From: Mycogone perniciosa
Lineage: Eukaryota; Ascomycota; Sordariomycetes; Hypocreales; Hypocreaceae
Assembly: GCA_025331125.1 (NCBI GenBank)
Contig: JAOALB010000209.1
Span: 1-64,000 of the forward strand
DNA: 64,000 bases
Reading direction: 5' to 3'
Shown here: piece by piece, positions 12,008-24,387 of the stretch
Numbering within the stretch: position 1 is the stretch's first letter
Layout: every line of letters begins with the position of its first letter
Notes under the pieces: generated by a model
Databases searched by the model: none
What the model saw: only the letters and a program-made list of their open reading frames with translations
Told to the model about the DNA's origin: nothing
Translations under genes and position numbers: made by a program

Positions 12008-15000
12008 CTAAACTTTTAAAACTATTTTATTATATTTAATACAATTTATAAAACTAGAAAGAAAGATATAATAGTAATAAATTATTATTAATATTAAAAA
12101 ATAAATATTATAAATGGATTAAACCTTTATGATTAATAAAGAAAATAAGGCTAATTATAAAAGATTCTTTATTTAACCTTAATAATAAAGTTTAAATATA
12201 AGTTAAAGTATTTATATAGTAGTTTTACTATAATAATAAAACTACTATTATAAAAATAAAGAAAGAAATAAAATATTAAAAGAAATATAAATTTAAAGAA
12301 TTATATTTCAGTACTCCTGTTTTAATATTTATAAATTAAATCATAGAATTAAATATATAAATAAATAGGTTATTATAAGCTGATTTAAATTACTTTAAAA
12401 AGTAAAACTATTAAAGCTTTTATAGTTTAAAAGAATAATAACTATAATATAATTAATTAATATTAACTTTATATATTAAGAAAATAGTATTTATAAAGAT
12501 TTTAAAATAATACTCTTATAATTATATAGTTATTTTAATAAAAAAGTATAATATAGATTTTAAATTTAAATAAAATAGTCTTTATATATATAACTACTAT
12601 AATAGAGCGCGGTATAGCGATATAAAGTATTAAGAAATAGGTAATAAAGCTTGATTCTATTTAAAAATATACCATAATAGCCTCGCTATATATATATAGC
12701 TAATATAAAGGAAAGGGTAGAATATATACATTATAAGCGCTTACATAGTCTAATATATCGCTTATGCAATATATATATCAGCTTGTATCTGCTATATAAG
12801 CAGATAAGAGCTCCTTAGCGTTAAAAGCGCTACTAAATGGTAGGTCCTTGGCCTATATAACCGAATAACTACTATATTTATAGATTAATAAAAGACTATA
12901 AAATAAAATAAAATAAATAAAAGTTTAAAATAGAGTTTAAAGTACTATAAAGTACTTTATTGTTTATTTTACTATTAATATATATTAAATATAAATCCTT
13001 TAATTAAATATAGTCATTATAATAAGGAACATAAAGTTTAATAAAAATAGGTTTTATAATCTTAAGTTTACTAATATAAAAAAGCTATTAATTATTTAAT
13101 AATATTATACTTAAAGAGAAAGGGATAAGATTTAACTTTATATTTATATTATATTTATATAATACCTTTTAAATAAAAGAAGTAATAAACTATTTAAATT
13201 TAAAAGTGAAGATATTAAAGAACATAGAAATAATATATAAAAAGGTAAAGGATTAATTAATAGAGTAGTTTTATAAATATAATCTTTTATAATTTAAAAG
13301 TAAATAAAATTAATAAAACTATAAGATTTAAAATGTAAAGGAAATATTGAATAAATTTAGTATTATAAATATATAGATTAAAGAAATAATCTCACTATTA
13401 AATAAGGTTATTTAAAGTAATAAAAAGAATTTATAATAGTATAAAAGTATAAAATTATGTAAAGATACTTTTATAAAAGTAATTTATAATAATTATTTTA
13501 AAAAGGAAATAAAAGGATTTTTTAGAATAGTTAAAGTAAAGGATACTTAATAATAGTAAATCTTTTTAAAATAATAAATATATATTTATTATAGAATTAG
13601 TAAAGTATATTATATAATGTTTAAAAAGACCTATAAATAGTCTTTATAATATTTGTTATAGCCTATAATTAAAAGTTTATTTAAAGGTATAATATTGCTT
13701 ATTAAAACGAATAGTATATTTAAAAGGTTTTATAAAACTATTAAATAATTAAAAGAGCTTAAAGATTCTTTATTAAACAATTGGTTTTTAAAAGGTATAT
13801 AAAAGGGAATTAATATACCATATAAATAAAGTATTTAAAAAGAAATAAAATAAGTAATAGTATATTTAAAGCCTTTATTTATTAAATAGATATTTATATA
13901 TAAATATAATAAAAAAAGGAAGTTAAAATACTATAAAGTATACTTTATAATATCAAGTAATTTATGGGAAAGCTTCATGATAAAAGGTATATATATTATA
14001 ATACTTATAGTATACCCCTTTTATATTATTATAGCTTTAATAACTAAATTCCAATTAATAATATAATAGTTTAATATAAAGCATAGTCTTTACTATATTA
14101 AAAATAACTAGAAATATTTATAATATATAGGCTGTTAAATATATTTAAGTAAAAGAATATATATATAAACTTAAATAAGGCTTTATATAAATTAAAAGAC
14201 TTACTATAATTATAACATAATAAATTATAATTAACTTTAAAGGAATAAAGTTTAAAAGTATACTTAAAAAAGCTATACCTTTTCTTTATATTTAATAAAA
14301 AGATTCTTTTAGTCTTTTGGATTAATAATATTTTAGCTATATAGTATAAAGATAATAATATATAAGTAATAAAGTTTATAGTTAACTTAAAAAGGAAATA
14401 TAAATTAATTAAAAGTAGAAATATAAAATAATTTTCAAAAATTAATATTATATGAAATTATATATAGTATGAAATATACTTTTTATATAAATATTATTTT
14501 AAAAAGAATAATATAATCCTTTAATTTAATTAAAAGGAAATAGCTTTTAATTATTTGTATTTTAATAATTAAATATAAAAGAAATACTAGTTAAATAATA
14601 ATTAAAAAAGTTAAAAGTTATTAAAAACCAATTTATATGTTATATTATAGTATAAAGAGTATAGTAAAATAAAAGGTAACTATTATTTATGAAAACCTTA
14701 CTATTATTAACAATAAAGGTTAATTAATAAATTAATAAAGTTAAGATAAAATAATTTTAAACTATTAATTTTATAGTTTAAATAATTAAATAAAATAAAT
14801 AAATATATTATAAAATATAATAATAATTACTTATTTTATAAGTAAAGTATTATTTTAACTAATTAGTGTTATTAATATATTAAATAAAATTGCCTTTTTT
14901 ATGAATTATTAACTATAAGTAGTTTTTATAAATAAGTAATTAGCGCTGTAAAGTAAAAAGAAAAGTAAAAAGAGTAGCTATAGCGTTAATATTATAAGCT

Positions 15001-16080
15001 TTTTTAAAAGCAGTAACAATAATTATAAAGAAAGGAAATAGTAAAAAAAGGAATTATTTACTTTTTTATAAAAAAAGCTTTAAAACTATTATTTAAAGTA
15101 CAAGTTATTATTTATAATACTATTATTATTATTATATTTATATACTATTAATATATATAAAAGTATATCCTTCCCTTTCCTTTCTGTTCCTTCCCTTTAT
15201 ATTATCTTTCTACTTATATACCCCTTTTATATATTATATATATAGTAGGGCCTTTAAAGTATATACTTTTTAGCCGGCCTTTCGCTAATAAAAAGCCTTC
15301 CTAGTAAATAAAGGTACTTTTAGAGACTAAGTTTAAGTTTTAATAATATAGAAAAGTAAGGATTTCTACTATACCTTAAAGTATCTTTCTTTATTAATAT
15401 AATTTATATTTATGGCTTTAATAGTAACTATTATTTAAAGATTTAGATTAATAAAAAATAACTAAATCCTATTATCTTTATATTTATTTTATATTTATTT
15501 AGTAATATTTTAAATAGACTTTGAATCTTTATTTCTATATTACTAATTTACTTTATTTGCAATAATAATTAATTTATAGGTAATTAATAGTAAGGTATAT
15601 ACCTTTACAAAAAGCAGGTTTAAGTATATACTCATAAAACATTTAAGGTATAGACTATATACCTATACAATAGCCTTTTTTATTTTAATAATCTTTTTCT
15701 AGTATTTAAAGAATATTAAAATATTATTTAATAAATAATTATATATATAACTATTATAGCTTTAAATAATAAATAGTTTATATAAATAGTTTATTATTAA
15801 AAAGTTTATTTATTAATAATCGTAAAAAAAGGCTAATAGTTTTACTAATATTATTAATAGCCTTTTAAGCCTTTTTAAAGGTAATAAAGCTTTAGTTAAT
15901 AAATAACATTATAATATTTATAATAATAGTATAAATAAAGGTTATAAAAGCCCTTTAATTTAATAGTTAAATAGTTTAAATAATTTAAGTAATTTAAATA
16001 AAATGTTTTATATATTAAAGATTTTATATATTAAGTTAAAAAAAGTCTTATAGTAGTAATATTAACCATAAAGTGATATA
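12008..16080 (+). mobile_element. RIP-degraded block with a Ty1/copia reverse transcriptase
   Basis: Plus-strand reading from 14168 gives LNKALYKLKDLL, then about 50 codons on VFWINNILAI (14312-14341), then a YKDNN..LKRKYKLI stretch. This is the order of the copia reverse transcriptase (KLNKALYGL, YVDD, KYK), with in-frame stops and the catalytic Asp pair changed to Asn-Asn at 14324-14329. Upstream, about 13963-14040 resembles the copia segment with a Gly/Asn-Leu turn and TYxxT. The element's own LTRs were not found, so its limits are unknown; the span given is the AT-rich block. It contains the separate LTR-like insertion at 12598-12867. Confidence 0.65.
12598..12867. repeat. probable solo LTR with 5-bp target duplication
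   Basis: This 270-bp stretch is clearly less AT-shifted than its surroundings (it keeps AGAGCGCGG, AGCGCTTACATAG and GTAGGTCCTTGGCC). It begins TATAATAGAG (TGTAATAGAG before RIP is likely) and ends CCGAATA. ACTAC flanks both sides (12593-12597 and 12868-12872), inside a longer shared ATAACTACTAT. It contains TATATAAGCAG, a promoter-like box typical of LTRs. The family is unknown, and no second copy lies in the window. Confidence 0.5.
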
Positions 16081-16084
16081 ACCT

Positions 16085-16743
16085 ACTTTTTTACATACAA
16101 TCTAGAATATAATGGATATATTATAGGACCACCTATACAGAAAATATATCTGAATCGCGTACAAGTACCTCTACCTGATAATAAGGAAGGCTATTGTTGA
16201 ACCACTTAGTATGGAGTAGTAATACTACTTACTGCCAGGCCAACTTTTCGCTTACACTATTAGAGTAAGCAGTCTCCTTTATGGCCGGCCCGCTTCCTTC
16301 GTCCAGTCATGCACTCCACCTCGTTCCTACGAGTAGATATCCATAGCTGCCCTACTACCAATGGTATCCAGAATCGACATGGAGAGCTTATTTCCATTTT
16401 AATTACTGAATCTTACATAATACCAGCGCCTATGACGCGGCCACGAGACTGTCGGGTTCAATGACTGAATGATTTGTGATGCCCGTGCATATCATAATTG
16501 AGGTTGATCTGCGCCCCATCATGATAAATCGACAGTTATCCCGTAACACCTTTTCTGATTTCTACGAGATACTGTGAAACGCTACACCTAACTAGTCTCA
16601 TGATCATCACTACCCATTGGTGGGTCGATGCTCTTGCCATGATTCCGACCCCAATTCTCTTTGACAAGTTTCTCTCGGTGGTGGTTGATACAGGCTCTAG
16701 GTCCTCAGTAGAAGCTACTTTGTCGAGGGTGAAATGACACTCC

Positions 16744-16781
<38 letters not shown>

Positions 16782-17574
16782 ACGACTGGTATCGAGCGCG
16801 GTTCCCGCGCTCCTGACAGAACCACGAAGAGGCAATTAGGTAATATAGGGACTAAAAGATACTGCGGATCATTTGGTCATAATGCCAGCAGCTGAAAGCA
16901 ACTAACGGTTACCTCCATACGCCTCAGCGACTGTAAAGGTTACAGGTGGGGTTATGTATTGAAAGAGGAAGAAAGTTGTTGTCTATTAAACTAGGTCTAT
17001 CTGTATGTCTTTATAGTCTATTGCTTTCCTGATACAGTAGTTGCTTAAATAAGCAGTCGACTTTTCTCGGGTAAGCCAATAAGGAAATGCAGGTGTGTTG
17101 GGTATGTCAGTTACCCCCGACAAACTACCTTAATAGGTCGGGGCAAAATATCGTGGCAAGGTATAAATCTGAGCGATGGTTTAGGCAACGTACAGGGTTT
17201 TTTGTATTAACACATGAAAAATTAGTTGACGGAAAATGGTATTTGGCTCTTTCATTGGTAAGAACGTGGATGGAGACGTCAAATCCCTCTCAGGGCATCG
17301 GCAAGCATAAGGGGATATGTGCAACGAGTTGAACATACATGATGGATGAACTCATAACTCGAAAACACTACAAATGGCGAGGCTGTAATTGAGGTTGAAA
17401 GGGACAGAAGGCATGGCTCTGATATTTTCAGAACTTGGCCACATAATGAAGTAAACGGAGTAGGTCTGATGGAGTTTAAGCCACAGGGGGCATAGACTAG
17501 CAAGAATTGTACAAATTGGTTGAAGCTTGGTAACCCAGAGATTGTGTAGCTTGTTGCTGGGGGACGTTTGGGGC
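16085..17574. other. normal-composition island between two RIPed blocks, no gene recognised
   Basis: GC content returns to genome-like values for about 1.5 kb. Short open frames exist on both strands but none shows a motif, and one minus-strand frame is driven by the (AC)n microsatellite. The right end is the target site of the gypsy element at 17580. No gene that the element might have interrupted could be read across the junction. Confidence 0.5.
16746..16777. repeat. (AC)n microsatellite
   Basis: About sixteen uninterrupted AC units. It lies in the normal-composition island and gives rise to a spurious Cys-Val repeat frame on the minus strand. Confidence 0.95.
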
Positions 17575-17579
17575 TCCTC
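17575..17579. other. target site duplication, left copy (TCCTC)
   Basis: Identical to 24383-24387 immediately outside the opposite LTR end. Confidence 0.9.
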
Positions 17580-17756
17580 TGTCACGACCCAACCAGGTCG
17601 AGGCCCAGGTCCGGAAGAATTTCAGAACGACAGGCCAATAGGAACATAATCACTAAAGTATATACCGAATTACTAATAATTAAAGATATATATAAGTAAT
17701 TATAAACCTCAAATTATTAAAAATATAGCTATATTCTTTAATAATTATTATAACTC

Positions 17757-17787
<31 letters not shown>

Positions 17788-17970
17788 ACTAGCTTATTAT
17801 TTATTTAGTATAGTTATTTAAATAGTTGTTAATAAATTGTATTTTCTAAAACCGCCTATTCTATAGAATTATAACTATATTACTCTGCTTAGTATTTATC
17901 TTGAACCTCTCTATTAATATAAACCTATAAACCTTAGTTTATCCTTTAAAAATTAACCCAGATTATTATA
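17580..17970 (+). repeat. 5' LTR of the gypsy element
   Basis: It begins TGTCACGACCCAACCAGGTC and ends AGATTATTATA, which is the RIPed form of GGATCGTCACA. The first 70 bases kept their GC content while the rest is heavily shifted. A (TA)n tract near 17765-17787 makes it longer than the 3' LTR. Confidence 0.9.
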
Positions 17971-18827
17971 TATTAATAACTTTTATTTAAAAGGCAATTA
18001 AATATTTTAAGTAATATTGCAAATATATCTATACAGTATCCTTTTTTAATACTTTACCTTTTATTCTACCTTTTTATTAAAGGCGGGATAATAATAAAAA
18101 TAATAATATACATAAAAGTAAAGATAAAGATAAAGTTAATAAAATAAAATAGTTTTGCATGTATATAAAGGAAGCCTTTTAATATATAGAAGTTAACAAT
18201 ATAAAATAAAAATAATACTATTAATATTTAATCGCTAAAAACACTTTATTTTTATTAAATACTTTTATAATAAATATAAATTAAAAGTTAAAAAAAAGGT
18301 CTATAAATTTTATTAAAATAGAAGTATTATTAAATATATAAGAAAATATATAAAAGATAAATAATTAACTTTATAAACTTTATTTATATATAAAAAGAGG
18401 ATAATAATAATTTAAATTTAAAAGTATTAAGAATACATAAATTAAAGTAAAAAGTAAAAAGAATATATTATTAGCTTTGATTAATAAAAGGTTTAATTAA
18501 ATAAATCTAAACGCTATTTAAAAAAGAAAAGTAAAAGTTATTTATTATAATTATCATAAATTAAAATATATTTTAAAAGACTATAAAGCTTTATAAAAGT
18601 TAAAAATTAATAAACTTTAAAAGTTTATACTAAAGTTTAAATAAAATATTAATATAGTTTTAAAAGCTATTAATTATATATTATTTAACTAAACTATATA
18701 CTATAATAATAGCTGCTTTATTTATAAATCTAATAAAAATAAAAGCAGATAGTATTGAAAATAACTTAAAAGAATATATATAATAAATTAAAAGGGATAT
18801 TAATTAAAACTTAAATCTTTAACTTTT

Positions 18828-18946
18828 TGTCACGTTCCGAGCACGTTTCCCTTATATACAGTTGGTACCGTTATAATAATTGCTATAAATACGATTATTA
18901 GCCTATTCTTTTGCCTGTTGGCGTGACGGGATAACGGTTCGTTACA
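18828..18946. mobile_element. 119-bp solo-LTR-like insertion inside the RIPed gypsy element
   Basis: It begins TGTCACGTTCC and ends GTTCGTTACA, with TG..CA termini, and a perfect 5-bp duplication CTTTT on both sides (18823-18827, 18947-18951). It is GC-normal while everything around it is RIPed, so it entered after the host element had decayed or escaped RIP by being short. It contains TATATACAG and TATAAATA boxes. The length fits a small solo LTR or a TRIM-type element. No other copy is in the window. Confidence 0.75.
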
Positions 18947-21900
18947 CTTTTAAAGATATTTTAAAAAGAATAAAGTAAATAGGTATTTACTATATTTAAA
19001 TAGTTTAATAAAATAAAACTGGAACTTTAATTATATATAGTTAAATAAAAATAATAATATTTTAAGTACATAAATAATTGCTATAATTAATTATTAATAT
19101 TTTAATTAAATTACTATAAATAATAAGAAATAAACTAATAGCGGTAATTTTAATAATAAATGTAAAAATAACCCTTTATAATATAAACTATTATTATATA
19201 ATACTATACCTTTAAAATTAAAAAATATATTATTAATATATAATAACTTTAAAAATAACTTAAATAAATATTGCCTTTATATAATTAAAAAGATTACTAT
19301 AAATATATAATTATATAAAATATATTTATCTTTATATAAATACTTTTATATATAAAATAAAGCTGATAATAAAATAGTTATTAAAGCAATTTTAATTACT
19401 TGAACTATATAAATAGAATTTATATATATTTATAGATAAAGAAATTATACTATAAATAACTTTATTTATAAAAAGTAGTATATTATATTTTAAGTTATTT
19501 ATATTATATATAACTATCTTATATACTTTAAAATAATGTAAAATATAATATATTTTTACTAAAAAGCTTATTTTACTTTATACAATAAATATAAAATTAT
19601 AATAGTTTTAAAAAGTAAAGTATAATTATATAATATTAAAACTTTAAACCTATTATTATTAAATTGAATACTAAAGCTTTGAAGGAATATTATTAACTAT
19701 ATAGACTTGAAAAATATAAACTTAAAAAATAAAATATTTACAATTAAAAGAAATAAATAGAATAATACTTTTACTACAATGAAAAGTTTAAATAAAATTA
19801 ATAAGACTATTTAAAGTATAATAGCTTAAAGTATATTATATAAAAGTAAAGTAAGTAATAGGATTAATATTTATAATAAATTAATAATATATTATATTTA
19901 TTACTAGAATATATATATTATAAAAAGAATATATTATCTATTTACAAGAAAAACTTTAAAAATAATAAATATAAAAGTATATAGGGTATAAGTTTTCTTT
20001 AAAAGATAAGGAAAATAATTAAATTATAAAAGAATTATATTAAAATGAATTTAATCTTATTACTTATAAAGGAACTGCCAATAATGAAAGAAAATAATAT
20101 TCACTTTAAAAACGTTTAATTAACTATAAAATCTATATAAAAAAGAAATTAAAAAATAATTAATATTACTTATAAAAAGGCTATAAAGTAATAATTAATA
20201 AATTATATCTTTTAAAATATGAAATAATAAAAGTAATAATAAAGATATACTATATTTTAAATTAAAGATAATAGTTAAAGGATATTAGCTATATGTATTA
20301 ATAGATAATAGAGTAATAGGTAATTTTATTATACTTATAAGTATACATTATTTATAATTACTTTAAAAAGAGAAAACTAAACTATATTAACTTTATTGAT
20401 TAAAAGGGGGAGCCTTTATATATAATAGTAGATAAATTAAATAAAAGATTAATTATTTTAAATATAAAATTATTAAATATAAAAAAGTAATTTTGTATAA
20501 TATAGTAAATGTTAATACATATAATATTATTTTTAGTTATTTTTAATTAAAATATAATAACTTTAATATTAATTAAAAGAAAGGCTAGCTTTATTAGTAT
20601 AATAATAAAGCTTTTTTAATAATTAAAACTATTAAAAAGGCTTTAGCTATAAGGCGGAAATTTTATAAAAAACCTGTAAATATATTAAAAAAAGGAATTA
20701 AAAATAAAGTTTAAGTAAAGTAAAAGAAAAGATAAATAAATTTAAAAAATAATTGCTTTTTTGTAGGAAGGATTTAATAATATTAATAAAATACTTAAAA
20801 TAAAAAGCTTTAAAATAGCAGTATTATTAAAATAAGTATAAAATATCTTTAAAGAATACTAAAAATATAATAAACTATTTAAAGAAATATTGAATATTAA
20901 ATTATTAGAATACAGTTAATAGAATTATATAATTAAGCCTAAAGATAATATAAGTATTACCTTTTATAAAATTTATAATTTAAATAAAAAAGAGCTTAAA
21001 AGTCTATATAAATATTTAAATAATATATTAGTTAAAAGATATATTTAACCTTTTATATTAAAAATAACCTATTTTATTATATTTATATTAAAAGAAAGAG
21101 GTAAACTATAATTAATTATAGACTATTAACAGTTTAATAAAGCTATTATTAAAGATAAAACCCTATTACTATGAATTATAAAATTATAAAATAAATTATA
21201 TAGAAAAAAGTAGTTTATAGTATTAAACTTAAAGGGCATTTATAACTTTATTTAAATTAAAAAAGGATATAAATAAATAACTATATTTCAAATTAAATAC
21301 AGTTTATTTAAATATTTAATTATACCTTTTAATTTTATTAACGCCTTTATTATATTTAAAAACATAATTAATAATATTTTAAAAAAGTACGTTAATATCT
21401 CTATAATCATTTATTTAAATAATATTTTAATCTTTTTAAATACCTTTAAAGAATATAAAGTATATATTTATCAAGTATTATGAATATTATAAAATACTAA
21501 ACTATTTATAAAATTAAAAAGATATAAATTCTATATATAAAAAGTTACCTTTTTAAAAAATATTATTACCTTTAAAAAGATTTATATAAATTCATTAAAA
21601 GTATAAGCAGTAAAAGACTAGCCTATATTTATAATAGTTAAAGAAGTTTAAAGCTTTTTAAAATTTATTAACTACTATTAATAGTTTATTAACAAGAATT
21701 AAATGTTCCGATAAATATTAAATATATAAAATATATTTAATAAAATTAAACAATTTATTTTAAAAAAACCTATATTTATTATATTTAATTAATTTCAAGA
21801 AATAGAAATTAAAATAAATACTTTTAACTTTACTATAAAAGTTTAATTTAGTGAAAAGGATAAAAGCAGTAAACTATACTTTATTACCTTTTATTTTTAA

Positions 21901-24005
21901 ATATTATATAGCGCAAAACTACATTATTTAATATATAATAAAGAATTCTTTAGTATTATTTTTATATTTAAAAAATAGTAATACTATTTATTAAAAGGAA
22001 TATATAAAGTTAAAGTATATATTAATTATAAAAGTATTATATAGTTTATAATAATTTAATAACTTTTAAGAAAATAAACTCATTATATAAAATACCTTTT
22101 AAAATTTAATTATATTTTAATTTATTAAAAAGGAGTTAAACATAAATAAATAAATGTATTTAATAAATAAACCGATTATAAGTAAAGAAAGATTAAATAT
22201 ATTAAATAAATTTTAAAGTAAATCTTTAAAAGATACTATTAATAAATAGCACTTTAGGCTATATATAAAGTATTTAATAATATACTATCTTTAATATATT
22301 AAAAAGTATTATATTATGTAAAATAAGAATAGGTTTTTAAAAAATATAAAGTTTAATAAAGAAATATTTCATAATAAAATAAAAAGATTTAAATTTTAAA
22401 TAAACTTTAGAAAAATAGAATTATAGAAGTTTATTAATATTTAATATATAAACATAAAAGTATTTGCAAGAATTATAAATAAATTTGAAAGTCTTTTAAA
22501 TTTTAAAGACTTAAGAAAGTAATATAAAATATTACTTCTTACTATATAATTTATAAAACAGTTAAACCTTTAAAATATAAACTATATAGTAAACTTTAAC
22601 CTTTATTTATATTAAAATAATTATAAAAGCTAATTTATTCAACTTTATTATTAAACTATTATTATTTATTAAATTAAAATTAAAGACTAAATATAATAGT
22701 ATTTTAATAATTATAGATTAATTTATTAAATACTTTTACTTTTTTTTATATAAAAAGTAATAAATATAAAAATATTAATTTATATATTTTTATAATTGAT
22801 TACAGTTAACTATATAATTTTAGCTAAAATTATTTTTAACTGAAGATTAACCTTTATATTTAAATTCTAATAAATATTTATAAATTAACTAAATATAAAT
22901 TATAAGCTTAATACTATATATTACCTATAAATAAACAATTAAATTATATATTTATTAAAGTATTAAATTTTGTTTCAAAAGTGATATTAACTTTAATTAA
23001 AATAATTAAATAAAGAAGCTATTAATTATATAAATATTTTATAATAGTAATATTTTAAATTTAACTAAACTTAGCTTTATATATATTAACTATAGCTTTA
23101 TACTGAGTATATATAAAGCGTTAAAGAAAAGCCTATATATTAATAAAGTATAAATTAAAGTTGAAGATATAAAGCAGTTATATAAAAGAATATAAATATA
23201 CTTTTACTCTATATAAAAAAGAATAAAGAAATATATTAATAAATATAAATTAAAGGGATTAATCTTTAAAAAGGGAGATATAGTTTACCTAGATTATTAT
23301 TCACTGAAACAAACTATAAATATTAAAATAATATAATTAAAAAATAAATTAATTATAGACTTAATAAGGATTTTAGCAGTTAAAAAAATATAAAGTTAAA
23401 AGAATTAAAGCTATAAAAGTAAAAAATAGTAAATGCTAATACTTAATTAAATAAAAATTCTATAAAAAAGAATATAACTTTTAGGAATTTATAGAATACT
23501 TAAAGAATACTATAATAGAACTTTAATACTTTTATTAAAGTTTAAGTCTTTTAGTGGAAGATTATTAAATATTGCATTCCAATTAAATATATTTATACTA
23601 CTAGAAAATTAAATATTAATAATAGCCTTTAACTTAATGCATTTAAACGTATCTAACTTATTTAATAAATTAGCGCTATAATATAATATTTTAACTTTAT
23701 ATAATTAGACTTATAACTGCTGCTTATAAAGATAACTTAATCGCATAAAATATTTATTTATTAAAACAGTTAATATTAGTATTTATTACTGCTATTTTAA
23801 TAATTTACATTTAATAATATACTCTGTATTTTGAATATACTCCTTTTTAGCCGCTAAATAATATACTATAAATATTAAAAATAATTTATAATAAATTGAA
23901 AAACATATATATTAGCCGCTAAAGAAATACTATTTCTATTATATATTTTACTTTAATAAATATACTTGTAATAATAAAAGTAGCCTATAACTATTTTATA
24001 GGGAA

Positions 24006-24382
24006 TATTATACTTTTTACAAAATAAATATAATATAATAAAAATATTAATAATAATAGACTAATAAAAATATAATTACTAAAGTATATACCGAATTACT
24101 AATAATTAGGAATATATATAAATAATTATAAACCTTAAATTATTAAAAATATAGCTATATTCTTTAATAATTATTATAACTCTCCTTTATATATATATAA
24201 CTAGCTTATCATTTATTTAATATAGTTATTTAAATAGTCGTTAACAAATTGCATTCACTAAAACCGCCTATTCTACAGAATTGTAACTACATTACCCTGC
24301 TTAGTATTTATCCCTAACCTCTCTGTCAATATAAACCCACGAACCTCGGTTTATCCCTTGAGAATCAACCCGAATCGTCACA
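24006..24382 (+). repeat. 3' LTR of the gypsy element
   Basis: It aligns to 17580-17970; the marker CTAAAGTATATACCG lies 71 bases in on both sides, which fixes the start. Here the first part is heavily RIPed and the last 130 bases are nearly intact, the reverse of the 5' LTR. Confidence 0.88.
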
Positions 24383-24387
24383 TCCTC
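24383..24387. other. target site duplication, right copy (TCCTC)
   Basis: Identical to 17575-17579 immediately outside the opposite LTR end. Confidence 0.9.

Larger units (their letters stand above)
17580..24382 (+). mobile_element. complete RIP-inactivated Ty3/gypsy LTR retrotransposon
   Basis: The element is 6803 bp, begins TGTCACGACC and ends CGTCACA. It is flanked by a perfect 5-bp duplication, TCCTC, at 17575-17579 and 24383-24387. LTRs are 17580-17970 and about 24006-24382. The plus strand shows, with many stops, a reverse transcriptase at about 21120-21620 (DYxQFNKA, then the IIPFNFINA region, then YLNN at 21412-21423 in place of YLDD), an integrase-like stretch near 22600-22740 ending IIDRLTKYFYF-like, and a late region near 23270 (FKKGDIVYLDY) typical of the integrase C-terminus of chromoviruses. 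Asp-to-Asn at the active site and pervasive C/T changes show RIP. It carries a younger insertion at 18828-18946. Confidence 0.92.

Noticed and set aside
5396..12012. Target duplication for the minus-strand gypsy element
   Set aside because: The five flanking bases (AAAAA and CTAAA) do not match even allowing for RIP changes, so none is claimed.
2751..16080. AT-rich block as a centromere or inserted mitochondrial DNA
   Set aside because: Recognisable RIPed reverse transcriptases and paired LTRs explain the composition; no mitochondrial gene was seen. A centromere cannot be excluded but nothing here supports it.
16536..16835. 99-codon minus-strand frame with a Cys-Val repeat
   Set aside because: The repeat is only the (AC)n microsatellite translated; the rest has no motif or splice context.
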